Shown here in pieces: positions 24,153 to 32,926 of a stretch of 36,760 nt of DNA. The first letter of the stretch is position 1. The number at the start of each line of letters is the position of its first letter. This DNA is from Bacteroidota bacterium (GTDB lineage: Bacteria > Bacteroidota > Bacteroidia > Chitinophagales > Chitinophagaceae), in NCBI GenBank assembly GCA_013286305.1, contig JABDFW010000028.1, forward strand, positions 1 through 36,760, read 5' to 3'. The position numbers and the translations under genes are program-made. The notes beneath the pieces were generated by a model. It was not told the origin of the DNA. It was given only the letters and a program-made list of their open reading frames with translations, and searched no databases.

Positions 24153-26894
24153 TTACATTTTCGTTTTACTGTCATCAGGTATATCAACATTTGCAGTGTT
24201 GCTGCTGTTAAATTTATTCAGGCGGAAATTAAGGCTTAGCAGTAGAAATCTTGACAGCACATTGGCCCTTGTATCCTGCACATAGTTATCGCTTGTACTA
24301 CGCCAGATACTTACATTTTGGTTCAGCAGATCGTACGCCTTTAGCTTAATCCAAATATCTTTTTTCGGCCCCAGGTACTGCGTAATATCAGCATTAAGCA
24401 TATTTACTGCGGTATTAAAACCAGCAGCCTGCCCGGTAGTTTGCCGGTAGTCGTAATCAATATTTATTTCAGTGTTGGTTATTGGTATAACCGTAATATT
24501 TGGGCTTACGTCAAAGAAATAGGAAGTATTATTCAGGTCAGATTGCAATGAGTATTCCGTCGTTTGCCTGCTTAAACTAACATCGGTATGAAAGTCTATC
24601 CATTTCGGTGAATCGTATGTTAACCCCATATAAACCCTGCTATAGTTATTCAGGTTTGTATTTTGTTCGCCGTTAAGCAAATTCACATTACGGGATGCAT
24701 TCGCGTAAAAATTAACGTTCCACTTTATCTTATCCTTTCCAAAATATATTGGCCGAAAATAAGAGAACCAGGCATTCCAGTTATATGCACCGCCTGTGTT
24801 AACAGGTTGTGTAACCTGGCTACCGGTAGTATTATCAAAAGTGGTGCTGTTGGCAATGTTGTTTACAATAGACGAAAAGCCCGCATTTGAATTAAAGCCG
24901 GTTTCGCTGTGGGCATTATAATAATTGTAATTATACCTTATGCTATGCACTTCGGCGTACTTTAGGCCGGGGTTGCCTAATTTTATGTATAACGGATTAG
25001 TGTTATCAACCAAAGGCTGTAACTGGTATGCCTGGGGCGCCTGCAGGCCGAATGAATAGTATAGGTTAAACCTGCGGCCGCGGCCATTTGAATAAAAACT
25101 AAGATTAGGTGAGAACCCGCTGTATGACTGCTGGTAAACGCTATCCTTACCAAATGCCTGGCTTTTTGTAAGTGCATTTTGCCAGCGGGCGCCCACACCA
25201 AACCCGCTGCCTTTGGCACTATAGTTATAATTAAGGGCAACCACATTATTATAGGTATAATTATTAAAGTGGTTGCTTAATGTATCATTCAAAATGTCAT
25301 AAATACTTGTCAGGTTATTAAAGTCATACACTGCTTTGGGTGCGTCGTTAACAGAATAATTATAGTTATAACTTATATTCAAACTGCCTTTTTCAGCAAG
25401 AGGCTCGCTATAGCTAATGGTTGAACCAATTCTTGTAGTTCTGCTTGTATTAAGCTGCAATTGATTTAAGAGCAGGCTGTAGGCAGCACTATCAACCGGG
25501 TAAAAATAGTTATTGGAAATATTAAAAACATTTGCACGGCTGTCGTTTATATTATTGTTTACATTAATAAAGAGGTTTCTGCGTGAATTTCCAAAGCGGT
25601 GATTATAGCTTACCTGCCCATTTACATTTGGAGACTTTGTGTTGTTAAAGTACTGCCTGTTTCCATTATTCAATTTCTGCGAGTCCATTAAATTGGTGTT
25701 GAAATCCGCGGCAGAACTGTAATTATAAAAATTGTAGCCGACAGATTCGTTAAAACGCACAAACGTTAACGTGTCGGGCCTGTACTCGAAATATAAACCG
25801 GTGTACAAATTATTACTAACAGATGTACTACTGTTGCTTTCATTATAAAATGTGGAAGAATCTGTAAAAATATTTTGCCTGCTGATTATTTGCTGCCTGA
25901 TGTTTTTATTGTGTTCGTACCCTGCCCACGAACTAAAGTCAAAGTCTTTCCCAAATTTATCGGCATAGTTTATCTTAAGCTGTTTATTGTCGCTTATGCC
26001 ATTTGAGTTGTTATATGATGCATCGTCGCTGCCACTGTTATTATTGTCATTACGCCCGGTATTGTTGGCACCTGCTATTATTGATATTTTCCTGTCGTTG
26101 TTAAAAAAGTTCTCATTTGCTTTTGCTTCATAACGGCTGTCAGTACCGAACCCTGCATAGTCTTTTCCAAATACACCCTTTTTCCTGTTTTTCTTGAGGG
26201 TGATATTAATGATCTTTTCATGTATGCCGTCCTCTACCTTAGTAGCCAGGGCCTGGTCGCTCTTTTTATCTATTATTTGAATTTTGTCAATCACGTCAGC
26301 GGGAAAATTCTGTGTTACAGATTTAATATCGGTTCCAAAAAAAGGCTTACCGTCAACATAAATCTGTGTTACGGTTTCGCCTTCTGCTTTTACAGCGCCG
26401 TTCTTATCAACTTCAACCCCCGGCATTTTTTTAAATACATCTTCCACAGTACCATTTTTCCTTACGCGAAATGAGGCGGCACTAAATTCAGTAGTATCGT
26501 TCTTTACCACAACTGAAGGCCTTTTTGAAGAAATAACAACGGATGTTAAAGCGTCATAAGATGGGTTAAGAAAAACAGAATCAAGGCTCATTGCGCCCTT
26601 TTTTGGCATAATTACGTACCTGTTCATTACCTGGTAACCCAATGATTTTACCTGTACAATGTATTGTGTTGCATCAAGATTATTAAAAATAAAATTTCCC
26701 AGGCTGTCAGTTAACAACGACCTTTTAATGCTGGAGTCTTTGCCCAACAGGTTAATGGTTGCCTGGGGAATGGCTTCCTTTGAAGGGGAAAATATCCTGC
26801 CCGAAATTTTGCCGTTTTGTGCCTTAACAGATGCAGCACCGGTTAGGATTATGGTAAATGAAAAGAAAAGTTTTACAAAAGCCTTATTTTTCAT
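24153..26894 (-). CDS. Outer-membrane beta-barrel protein with carboxypeptidase-like regulatory domain (TonB-receptor-related)
   Basis: 913 residues. Signal peptide (FVKLFFSFTIILTGAASVKA), then a CarboxypepD-reg-like domain (about 27-100: GKISGRIFSPSKEAIPQATINLLG, DSLGNFIFNNLDATQYIVQVKSLGY). A plug-like region follows (SVVISSKRPSVVVKNDTTEFSA, VEDVFKKMPGVEVDKNG, YVDGKPFFG). A long barrel with many YNYNYY-type alternating strands ends in NFRLNKFN. It resembles the OMP_b-brl_3 group, which has a plug but is not clearly a TonB-dependent importer. The substrate is unknown. Its C-terminal tail (SSNTANVDIPDDSKTKM) lacks the usual final aromatic residue, which is unusual for a barrel. Confidence 0.88.
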   Translation of the reverse strand: MKNKAFVKLFFSFTIILTGAASVKAQNGKISGRIFSPSKEAIPQATINLLGKDSSIKRSLLTDSLGNFIFNNLDATQYIVQVKSLGYQVMNRYVIMPKKGAMSLDSVFLNPSYDALTSVVISSKRPSVVVKNDTTEFSAASFRVRKNGTVEDVFKKMPGVEVDKNGAVKAEGETVTQIYVDGKPFFGTDIKSVTQNFPADVIDKIQIIDKKSDQALATKVEDGIHEKIINITLKKNRKKGVFGKDYAGFGTDSRYEAKANENFFNNDRKISIIAGANNTGRNDNNNSGSDDASYNNSNGISDNKQLKINYADKFGKDFDFSSWAGYEHNKNIRQQIISRQNIFTDSSTFYNESNSSTSVSNNLYTGLYFEYRPDTLTFVRFNESVGYNFYNYSSAADFNTNLMDSQKLNNGNRQYFNNTKSPNVNGQVSYNHRFGNSRRNLFINVNNNINDSRANVFNISNNYFYPVDSAAYSLLLNQLQLNTSRTTRIGSTISYSEPLAEKGSLNISYNYNYSVNDAPKAVYDFNNLTSIYDILNDTLSNHFNNYTYNNVVALNYNYSAKGSGFGVGARWQNALTKSQAFGKDSVYQQSYSGFSPNLSFYSNGRGRRFNLYYSFGLQAPQAYQLQPLVDNTNPLYIKLGNPGLKYAEVHSIRYNYNYYNAHSETGFNSNAGFSSIVNNIANSTTFDNTTGSQVTQPVNTGGAYNWNAWFSYFRPIYFGKDKIKWNVNFYANASRNVNLLNGEQNTNLNNYSRVYMGLTYDSPKWIDFHTDVSLSRQTTEYSLQSDLNNTSYFFDVSPNITVIPITNTEINIDYDYRQTTGQAAGFNTAVNMLNADITQYLGPKKDIWIKLKAYDLLNQNVSIWRSTSDNYVQDTRANVLSRFLLLSLNFRLNKFNSSNTANVDIPDDSKTKM

Positions 26895-26992
26895 GTTTGC
26901 AAATTATAAAAGCATCAGCAGTTAAAAAGTTAATTTTCCCGTTTAACAAACGCTTGTATTTGTATAACAAACCCCAGTTCCTAATAACTATT

Positions 26993-27787
26993 TTAAAAAT
27001 CTGAATAATCAGCGGGATGTAAAAAAGTAATTGTTACACTGGAAACATTGTGCTGGTATTCAGGTTTTGCCGAAAGCGTTTTCCAATAAGGATCATTCCC
27101 AAAGGCGCTCCAGTGTTTTTCCCGGTCGTCTTTGCTGTTAAAGGTGGTCATATACATCAGGTTAGGCATATGGCTTCCTGAAATTACTTCAGAATAAAAT
27201 ACCGCATTAAAATTTAGCCTTTTAAACAGCCCTACTTCATCGCCTTTATTAAACATTTCAACTTTGTTCCTGTAATATTTTTCAGTAGGGCCTTCATAAC
27301 TGCGCAGTTCATAAACCCGCTCAGCTTTAGGTGCGGTAAGTTGGGGAACCAGGGGCATGGGCGCTTCCTCAAAAGCTTTTAAAAGGATTGATTCAATACG
27401 CCGGTAGGGAACATTATTGTAAGGTGCGTCAAGATAATCTTTTCCGTCAATAAGGTATTGGTTATCAGCTTCAAGTTTTTTATCTATTCCTTCCAATTGT
27501 TTCCATGAAGTGAATGGTATAAAAACATACACCAGCAGCTCAGAATCTTTTTCCACTGGTTTAAAAACACCAATATTTGGTATGCCGGCACGGTGAAGTG
27601 CAGGCAGGTATGCATTTTGCAGAAATTTATTAACCCTTTCTTCCTGTTCCGCAGTTTTAATGTGATAAATTTTTATTTGGTAATAATACCTCTCGCCCTT
27701 TTTGCTATAAGCATTCATTGTAATGCTTAGAAGGCTAATAACAAAGCAGAATGATACCAAATGCAGGCGCATTTTTCCTTTTTTCAT
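26993..27787 (-). CDS. NIPSNAP-family protein, exported
   Basis: 264 residues with a signal-like start (MRLHLVSFCFVISLLSITMNAYS; ATG 27787 used, ATG 27772 possible). Two NIPSNAP (dimeric alpha/beta barrel) domains are visible. The first is RYYYQIKIYHIKTAEQEERVNKFLQNAYLPALHRAGI to VYVFIPFTSWKQLE. The second is RVYELRSYEGPTEKYYRNKVEMFNKGDEVGLF to LMYMTTFNSKDDREKHWSAFGNDPYWK. The fold is related to antibiotic biosynthesis monooxygenases, but the role of exported bacterial members is not established. It is divergent from the HxlR gene across 277 nt, and such pairs are often regulated by the neighbour. No ORF or RNA is seen in that gap. Confidence 0.9.
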   Translation of the reverse strand: MKKGKMRLHLVSFCFVISLLSITMNAYSKKGERYYYQIKIYHIKTAEQEERVNKFLQNAYLPALHRAGIPNIGVFKPVEKDSELLVYVFIPFTSWKQLEGIDKKLEADNQYLIDGKDYLDAPYNNVPYRRIESILLKAFEEAPMPLVPQLTAPKAERVYELRSYEGPTEKYYRNKVEMFNKGDEVGLFKRLNFNAVFYSEVISGSHMPNLMYMTTFNSKDDREKHWSAFGNDPYWKTLSAKPEYQHNVSSVTITFLHPADYSDF

Positions 27788-28064
27788 AATAAAAACTTGA
27801 TTGTAATTTATAAAATTGTTTACTTATGCCATACGGCACGTAACTTGTTCTCTCTTAAGCAGGTCTAACCCAAAGTTAGTTATACAGGATAACAAAATTT
27901 TAATCGTCCTCAATATTTTACGTACGCTTTGCTTCTTTCCGCCGAAATAAATTTATTAAATATCAGGCAATTGCTAATCTTGTTAAGTGTGTGCAAAAGA
28001 ACTATTTATTTCTCATGAATGGAATAACTTAGCATTTTAATAGTTACTCATAAATAAATTAGCT

Positions 28065-28439
28065 ATGGCGGAAAGAAAATTATCTTCAACTAATTATCGT
28101 AACCAGTCTTTCCTTGAAGAAAAATGTTCATTGAATGAACTGCTGGACCTTGTTAGCAAAAGATGGGTTTGCGATGTGCTGTTCTCTATTGAAGAGGGGA
28201 ATAAAAGGTTTAAATCTATTAAAGAAGACCTTACATTCATCAGCGATACCATTCTTGCAGACCGTCTTAAATTATTAGAACGGTATGGCTTTATTGAAAG
28301 GGCATATTTTGATGAAGTTCCCCCAAGAGTTGAATACACAATAACGGAAAAAGGTGAAGAACTATCATCGTTGCTGGACAATATGTGCAAATTCAGTGAA
28401 ACAGTGCACCAGTATATTACTGAACCTGTTAGGCTGTAG
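28065..28439 (+). CDS. HxlR-family transcriptional regulator
   Basis: 124 residues, the usual size. The winged HTH core is NELLDLVSKRWVCDVLFSIEEGNKRFKSIKEDL (27-59), then SDTILADRLKLLERYGFIERAYFDEVPPRVEYTITEKGEEL (62-102). HxlR proteins commonly respond to aldehydes, quinones or oxidants. The target is most likely the divergent NIPSNAP gene. Upstream are weak dyads: TAACT-N12-AGTTA (28025-28046) and CTATTTATTT against AAATAAATTAG (near 28002 and 28052). Confidence 0.9.
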   Translation: MAERKLSSTNYRNQSFLEEKCSLNELLDLVSKRWVCDVLFSIEEGNKRFKSIKEDLTFISDTILADRLKLLERYGFIERAYFDEVPPRVEYTITEKGEELSSLLDNMCKFSETVHQYITEPVRL

Positions 28440-28466
28440 TTGATCACTTAAGAGCATTACGGTTAT

Positions 28467-28904
28467 TTACATAACCAAATTGCCTTTATTTTTTATTTGC
28501 TCATTTGTTAACTCAGTCACCAATTGAACACCTGCTATATCCTTTAAGGATTGAATTAATTGCAGGCATTGGCTATCTTCAACCTCATCTCCTTTTAACA
28601 GCCATAAAAAATCAATATGCCTGAACTCGGGCAGCAGGAATTCACCATCATAATGATTATGATAAATATAATGGTGCAGTGAATTGTTGGGCTCATTGTA
28701 ATGGTAGATAGGGAAAAAATAAGTGCGCCCTTTTTTCTTTAATTCTATTTCTATATCTGAGTCTAAACGAAAATTGAACCCAAGCGAGTTATTTACCTGC
28801 CAGCAAAACCGGTAGTTTTTTGCAGAAACCACTATACCAAGCAACCGGGTACCGGCAAAAAAATCGTCCGTTATTTCATCTATGTTAAGGGTGAGCTTTT
28901 TCAT
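28467..28904 (-). CDS. IPExxxVDY-family protein
   Basis: 145 residues, cytoplasmic. The motif is LPEFRHIDFLWLLKG (about 96-110), a variant of the IPExxxVDY signature that names this Bacteroidota family. It also shows the family's N-terminal LDEITDDF-like start and the FRFCWxVN-like strand (YRFCWQVNNSLGFNF). Function unknown. It starts 5 bases after the peptidase gene stop, so it is its operon partner. It is convergent with the HxlR gene. Confidence 0.87.
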   Translation of the reverse strand: MKKLTLNIDEITDDFFAGTRLLGIVVSAKNYRFCWQVNNSLGFNFRLDSDIEIELKKKGRTYFFPIYHYNEPNNSLHHYIYHNHYDGEFLLPEFRHIDFLWLLKGDEVEDSQCLQLIQSLKDIAGVQLVTELTNEQIKNKGNLVM

Positions 28905-28909
28905 GATGC

Positions 28910-30553
28910 TTAAAATTGAACATCAAACGTTTTTTCGGTATCCCCTCTTTTTATCCGCAGTGTTGTTTTATCTCCTTTCTTAAAATGCTGCAATGCCTGC
29001 ATATAAGTCATTACATCTACAAATTTATAATCGCCTAACTGCAATAAAACATCCCCGGATTGCAAACCAAGCCGCTCGGCAAGTTTGCCTTTGCTAATGC
29101 CGTCAATCCGCATTCCTGTACCGGTAAACCCATAATCAGGCATCACACCAAGCGTTACAGGTAAGGACATTGAGCGTGCCTCCATATCCCTTGTTTTTAA
29201 AAATGACAGTTTGCCTTTATCATTGGTTGCTTCAATTATTCTGTCAATATATTTTACAATTTCCAGTTCTCCTTCAAAATTTATTTTCTGCCAGTCATCT
29301 GTAGCTTTGTGGTAATCGCTGTGACTATTGGTAAAAAAGAAAAGTACAGGTATGTTTTTTCTATAGAACGAAGAATGATCGCTTGGGCCAGACCCGCTGC
29401 TGTCATACTTTACTACCAGGTTGGGGTCGGTTGTTGATGCAAATACAGTGGCCCAAACAGGTGATGTTCCATAACCACCTATGGTAAGTTTGCGCGACGA
29501 ATCGTACCTGCCGACCATGTCCATATTGATCATATAGTTAGGAACAATATTGACTGATGGATGATCGAGCCAGTATTTAGACCCGAACAATCCAAGTTCT
29601 TCACCGGAAAAAGCAATAAAGAGATAGTTATTATTACCCGCGGTAGTAGTTTGTAATATCCTTCCCAACTCAATCAAGGCGGCTGTACCGCTGGCATTGT
29701 CATCAGCGCCGTTATGAATTTGCCCCTGCCCATCCAGGCTGTTGCCATCTTCGCCATACCCGAGGTGATCAAAATGGGCGCCAATGATCACCGTTGTGGG
29801 CGCATTAAAATTAAGATACCCGACAACATTCCTTGCCTTTCTTTTTTTGGGTGAAATATTTACGTTAAGCGAAATATTATAAGTAGCGTTTGCATCGGCA
29901 AAATATTTTTTCCAGGCGTCCCCGGCAATATATATCACCGGTATCGTACAAAGCGCGGAACTGTCATTTTTATTAAACTGAATGTTGTCTATTGCAGCAG
30001 AACTATTAAATATTATAAGCGCAGTACCGCCTTTTTCTTTATCGCGCTTTGCTTCAGCTCTTATAGCATCGTTTATATCAAAATGAGGGTTGGCCTTATT
30101 CTCTTCCAGTAAATCTTTCACATCAAAAAACCACGGTGCGCCTTTTTCTCTAAGGTCAAGCGATGCAGAGCCTTCAACTGAACTGTTGGCAGAATAAGCA
30201 AGAGGAAAATAGTCATTTTTCAGTTCAAGCGAATGCCCGTTGATGGTTAACATGTTTTTCCCATCGGTAAATTGTTTGCCTTCATCAATATCAAATTCCT
30301 GTATGTAACCATTAGTTCCCTTTGGCTGTAATCCATCCTTTTTAAACTGTTCGCTTATATATTGCATTGCAAGCAGTTCGCCGGGTGTACCGGTTCTTCT
30401 TCCCTCCAGCTTGTCATCAGCCAGGTACATTACGTGGGCCTTAAGGTTAGCGAGGGTTTCCTGGTCTGCTTTTACCTGTGCTTTTTTCTGTTTACGCGTT
30501 TGTGAAAAAACCAAAACCGGTGCAAACACAAGAATTAACAACAGCTTCTTCAT
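28910..30553 (-). CDS. M28-family aminopeptidase with PA and PDZ domains, exported
   Basis: 547 residues from ATG 30553 (signal MKKLLLILVFAPVLVFSQ). The di-zinc M28 centre is complete in order: GAHFDHLG (His), HNGADDNASG (bridging Asp), AFSGEELGLFG (Glu base and ligand), NMDMVG (Asp) and SDHSSF/SDYHKATD (His). A PA-type insert lies between the prodomain and the metal core (about 150-220, IIFNSSAAIDNIQFNKND). A C-terminal PDZ domain follows (ISKGKLAERLGLQSGDVLLQLG). It removes N-terminal residues from peptides, probably in the periplasm. It is followed after 5 bases by the IPExxxVDY gene and is divergent from feoB. Confidence 0.93.
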   Translation of the reverse strand: MKKLLLILVFAPVLVFSQTRKQKKAQVKADQETLANLKAHVMYLADDKLEGRRTGTPGELLAMQYISEQFKKDGLQPKGTNGYIQEFDIDEGKQFTDGKNMLTINGHSLELKNDYFPLAYSANSSVEGSASLDLREKGAPWFFDVKDLLEENKANPHFDINDAIRAEAKRDKEKGGTALIIFNSSAAIDNIQFNKNDSSALCTIPVIYIAGDAWKKYFADANATYNISLNVNISPKKRKARNVVGYLNFNAPTTVIIGAHFDHLGYGEDGNSLDGQGQIHNGADDNASGTAALIELGRILQTTTAGNNNYLFIAFSGEELGLFGSKYWLDHPSVNIVPNYMINMDMVGRYDSSRKLTIGGYGTSPVWATVFASTTDPNLVVKYDSSGSGPSDHSSFYRKNIPVLFFFTNSHSDYHKATDDWQKINFEGELEIVKYIDRIIEATNDKGKLSFLKTRDMEARSMSLPVTLGVMPDYGFTGTGMRIDGISKGKLAERLGLQSGDVLLQLGDYKFVDVMTYMQALQHFKKGDKTTLRIKRGDTEKTFDVQF

Positions 30554-30627
30554 AGATCTTTCATGTTGATTATGCAAATGTACTGCCTGCTTTAAAGCTG
30601 TTTACTTTTTTCCCGTTAGTTTAATAA

Positions 30628-30655
30628 ATTATGTGGCGTCTTTTTATCACATAAT
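30628..30655. promoter_or_regulatory. Perfect 8-bp dyad between the peptidase and feoB genes
   Basis: ATTATGTG (30628-30635), N12 and CACATAAT (30648-30655). It lies in the shared divergent region, about 70 nt from the peptidase start and 125 nt from the feoB start. It could be an operator of either gene. It does not match the Fur or CRP consensus spacing. Confidence 0.4.
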
Positions 30656-30689
30656 GACTTGTGTGTTCAAAGCGCCAGACTTCTTAACC

Positions 30690-30728
30690 TTTGACTAAAT
30701 GACTTATTGACCATTGACTTAATGACTT
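30690..30728. repeat. Five TGAC cores phased at 7-9 nt upstream of feoB
   Basis: TGAC begins at 30691, 30699, 30707, 30714 and 30723, mostly followed by T. Within this, TTGACTAAATGACTT (30690-30704) recurs with one inserted base from 30713. The core repeats about 52-90 nt before the feoB start. Confidence 0.45.
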
Positions 30729-30779
30729 TCTTCTTATTCTCCCAATCTCGTAATATAAGCTACCTGCCTAACGTTACTT

Positions 30780-32921
30780 TTGCGCCTAAATAACTATTTG
30801 CCTGTTTCTAATACTCATATTGCTTTAGTCGGTAACCCCAATAGCGGCAAAACGTCGCTGTTTAATGCCTTAACAGGTTTAAACCAGAAAGTCGGCAATT
30901 TTCCGGGAGTTACGGTTGATAAAAAAACGGGGAACTGCCAATTGGATGACAGGCTCTCATCTGTAATTATTGACCTTCCCGGCACTTATAGCTTATACCC
31001 CCGGAGGTCTGATGAATGGGTTGCCTATAAAGTTATGATGGGCACAGACGCTGAAGTGCACCCGGAGATAATCCTGCTGGTTGCAGATGCCAGTAACCTA
31101 AAACGAAATTTATTGTTTTGCAGCCAGGTAATTGACCTGAAATACCCGGTGGTAGTGGCATTAACCATGATGGATATTGCCGCTAAAAAAGGTATTGAGA
31201 TTGATATTCCTGGGTTAGAAAGAGAATTGGGAGTACCGGTTATTCAAGTGAACCCCAGAAAAAACAAAGGCCTTCCGCAACTAAAAAGAACACTTGCCCA
31301 AACAGCAAGGAAGCAGCATGTTGTTGCAGCACGCGATTTTATTCCTAATAAGGAATTAGCGCCTGCTGCAATAGAACAGGTTAAAAGCCTTTACCCAAAA
31401 CTAAGCGATTATGCCGCGGTGCATTATCTTATAAACCATGAAAATTTCCCTCTGCCGGCGCAAAACCAGGCAACCATAGAAAAGGTGGAGAAAGATACCG
31501 CCTTTAACCCCACCAAAACACAGGGCGAGGAAATTATGCAGCGCTATGGGCGCATAAGGCAAATAATGAAGCAAAACGTGGTAGAGCCCGATCCGCTCCA
31601 ACGAAAGCTTTTTACTGAGCGCCTTGACAATATTTTATTAGACCGCCTTTGGGGTTATTTAGTGCTGCTGGTGGTTTTGTTCCTGTTATTCCAAAGCATT
31701 TTTTGGCTGGCGCAATACCCGATGAATGCCATTGACTGGAGTTTTGCCCAACTGCGCCAATGGTTGGGCGGCGTATTGCCTGCTGCATGGTGGAGCAATT
31801 TATTGGTTAACGGATTTCTTGCGGGCATGAATGGTGTACTGCTGTTCGTGCCCCAAATAATGATATTGTTCGGGTTAATAACGCTGCTGGAAGATTCGGG
31901 CTATATGGCACGCATCAGTTTTTTAAGCGATAAACTAATGCGCAAAGTGGGGCTTAACGGTAAAAGCGTAATGCCCATGATAAGCGGCTTTGCCTGTGCT
32001 GTGCCCGCTATTATGAGCGCACGTAATATTGAAAACAAAAAAGAAAGATTATTAACTATATTAGTTACCCCGCTTATGAGCTGCAGCGCCCGGTTGCCTG
32101 TTTTTACCATATTGATAGCGCTTGTTGTACCGGGTAAATATTATTTTGGGTTTCTGAGCCTTCAGGGGTTGGTGATGATGGCGCTGTATTTACTCGGCGT
32201 TGTTATGGCTTTAACGGTTAGTTATGTATTAAGGTTTATTGTAAAAATGAAGGAAAAAAGCTTTTTCATTCTTGAGCTACCCGATTACCGCGCCCCGCGC
32301 TGGAAGAATGTTGGTATAACCATGGTGGAGAAAGCAAAGATATTTGTATATGATGCAGGCCGTGTTATTATTCTCATTAGTTTGCTGTTGTGGTTCCTCA
32401 GCAGCTATGGGCCTTCGGGAAGAACGGATGCAGTTGAAAAAAAATATACTGTTTTAAAGCAACAGGCCGGCCCATCGCCCGAGGCCCAGGCAGCAGTTAA
32501 CAAACAATACCATTCAGAAAAACTGCAAAATTCTTACGCAGGTATTTTGGGTAAAGGCATTGAGCCGGTAATAAAACCTCTTGGGTATGACTGGAAGATA
32601 GGCATTGCGCTTATAACATCTTTTGCCGCGCGTGAGGTGTTTGTAGGAACGATGGCCACACTTTACAGCGTTGAGGAAAATGATAATGCGACCCTTAAAC
32701 AAAAAATGCAAACCGCTACCCGAGAGGATGGCACCAAAGTTTATACCCTTGCCACCGCCGTAAGCCTTATGGTTTTTTACCTGCTTGCAATGCAATGTAT
32801 GAGCACCCTGGCTGTTGTTAAAAGAGAAACCCGTAGCTGGAAATGGCCGGCAATACAATTAATGTATATGACAGGGCTTGCCTATATTATGAGTTTTGCA
32901 GTATATCATATTTTTTTGTGA
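30780..32921 (+). CDS. feoB: Ferrous iron transporter FeoB
   Basis: 713 residues from TTG 30780, the first start codon after an in-frame stop at 30756; no ATG lies before the P-loop. The inner-membrane GTPase permease imports Fe2+. GTPase motifs are G1 GNPNSGKTS (18-26), G2 Thr45 in FPGVTVDKK, G3 DLPGTYS (65-71) and G4 TMMD (129-132), where the usual Asn is Thr. The first gate region follows (GLNGKSVMPMISGFACAVPAIMSARNIENKKE), then the Cys-containing VTPLMSCSARLPVF, a second gate (FAAREVFVGTM) and the FeoB_C end (YIMSFAVYHIFL). No feoA or feoC is adjacent. It is convergent with a serine hydrolase gene whose stop is only 5 bases away. Confidence 0.96.
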   Translation: MRLNNYLPVSNTHIALVGNPNSGKTSLFNALTGLNQKVGNFPGVTVDKKTGNCQLDDRLSSVIIDLPGTYSLYPRRSDEWVAYKVMMGTDAEVHPEIILLVADASNLKRNLLFCSQVIDLKYPVVVALTMMDIAAKKGIEIDIPGLERELGVPVIQVNPRKNKGLPQLKRTLAQTARKQHVVAARDFIPNKELAPAAIEQVKSLYPKLSDYAAVHYLINHENFPLPAQNQATIEKVEKDTAFNPTKTQGEEIMQRYGRIRQIMKQNVVEPDPLQRKLFTERLDNILLDRLWGYLVLLVVLFLLFQSIFWLAQYPMNAIDWSFAQLRQWLGGVLPAAWWSNLLVNGFLAGMNGVLLFVPQIMILFGLITLLEDSGYMARISFLSDKLMRKVGLNGKSVMPMISGFACAVPAIMSARNIENKKERLLTILVTPLMSCSARLPVFTILIALVVPGKYYFGFLSLQGLVMMALYLLGVVMALTVSYVLRFIVKMKEKSFFILELPDYRAPRWKNVGITMVEKAKIFVYDAGRVIILISLLLWFLSSYGPSGRTDAVEKKYTVLKQQAGPSPEAQAAVNKQYHSEKLQNSYAGILGKGIEPVIKPLGYDWKIGIALITSFAAREVFVGTMATLYSVEENDNATLKQKMQTATREDGTKVYTLATAVSLMVFYLLAMQCMSTLAVVKRETRSWKWPAIQLMYMTGLAYIMSFAVYHIFL

Positions 32922-32926
32922 TCACC

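Noticed and set aside
30660-30780. feoA just upstream of feoB
   Set aside because: No open frame long enough for the roughly 75-residue FeoA exists between the peptidase gene and feoB.
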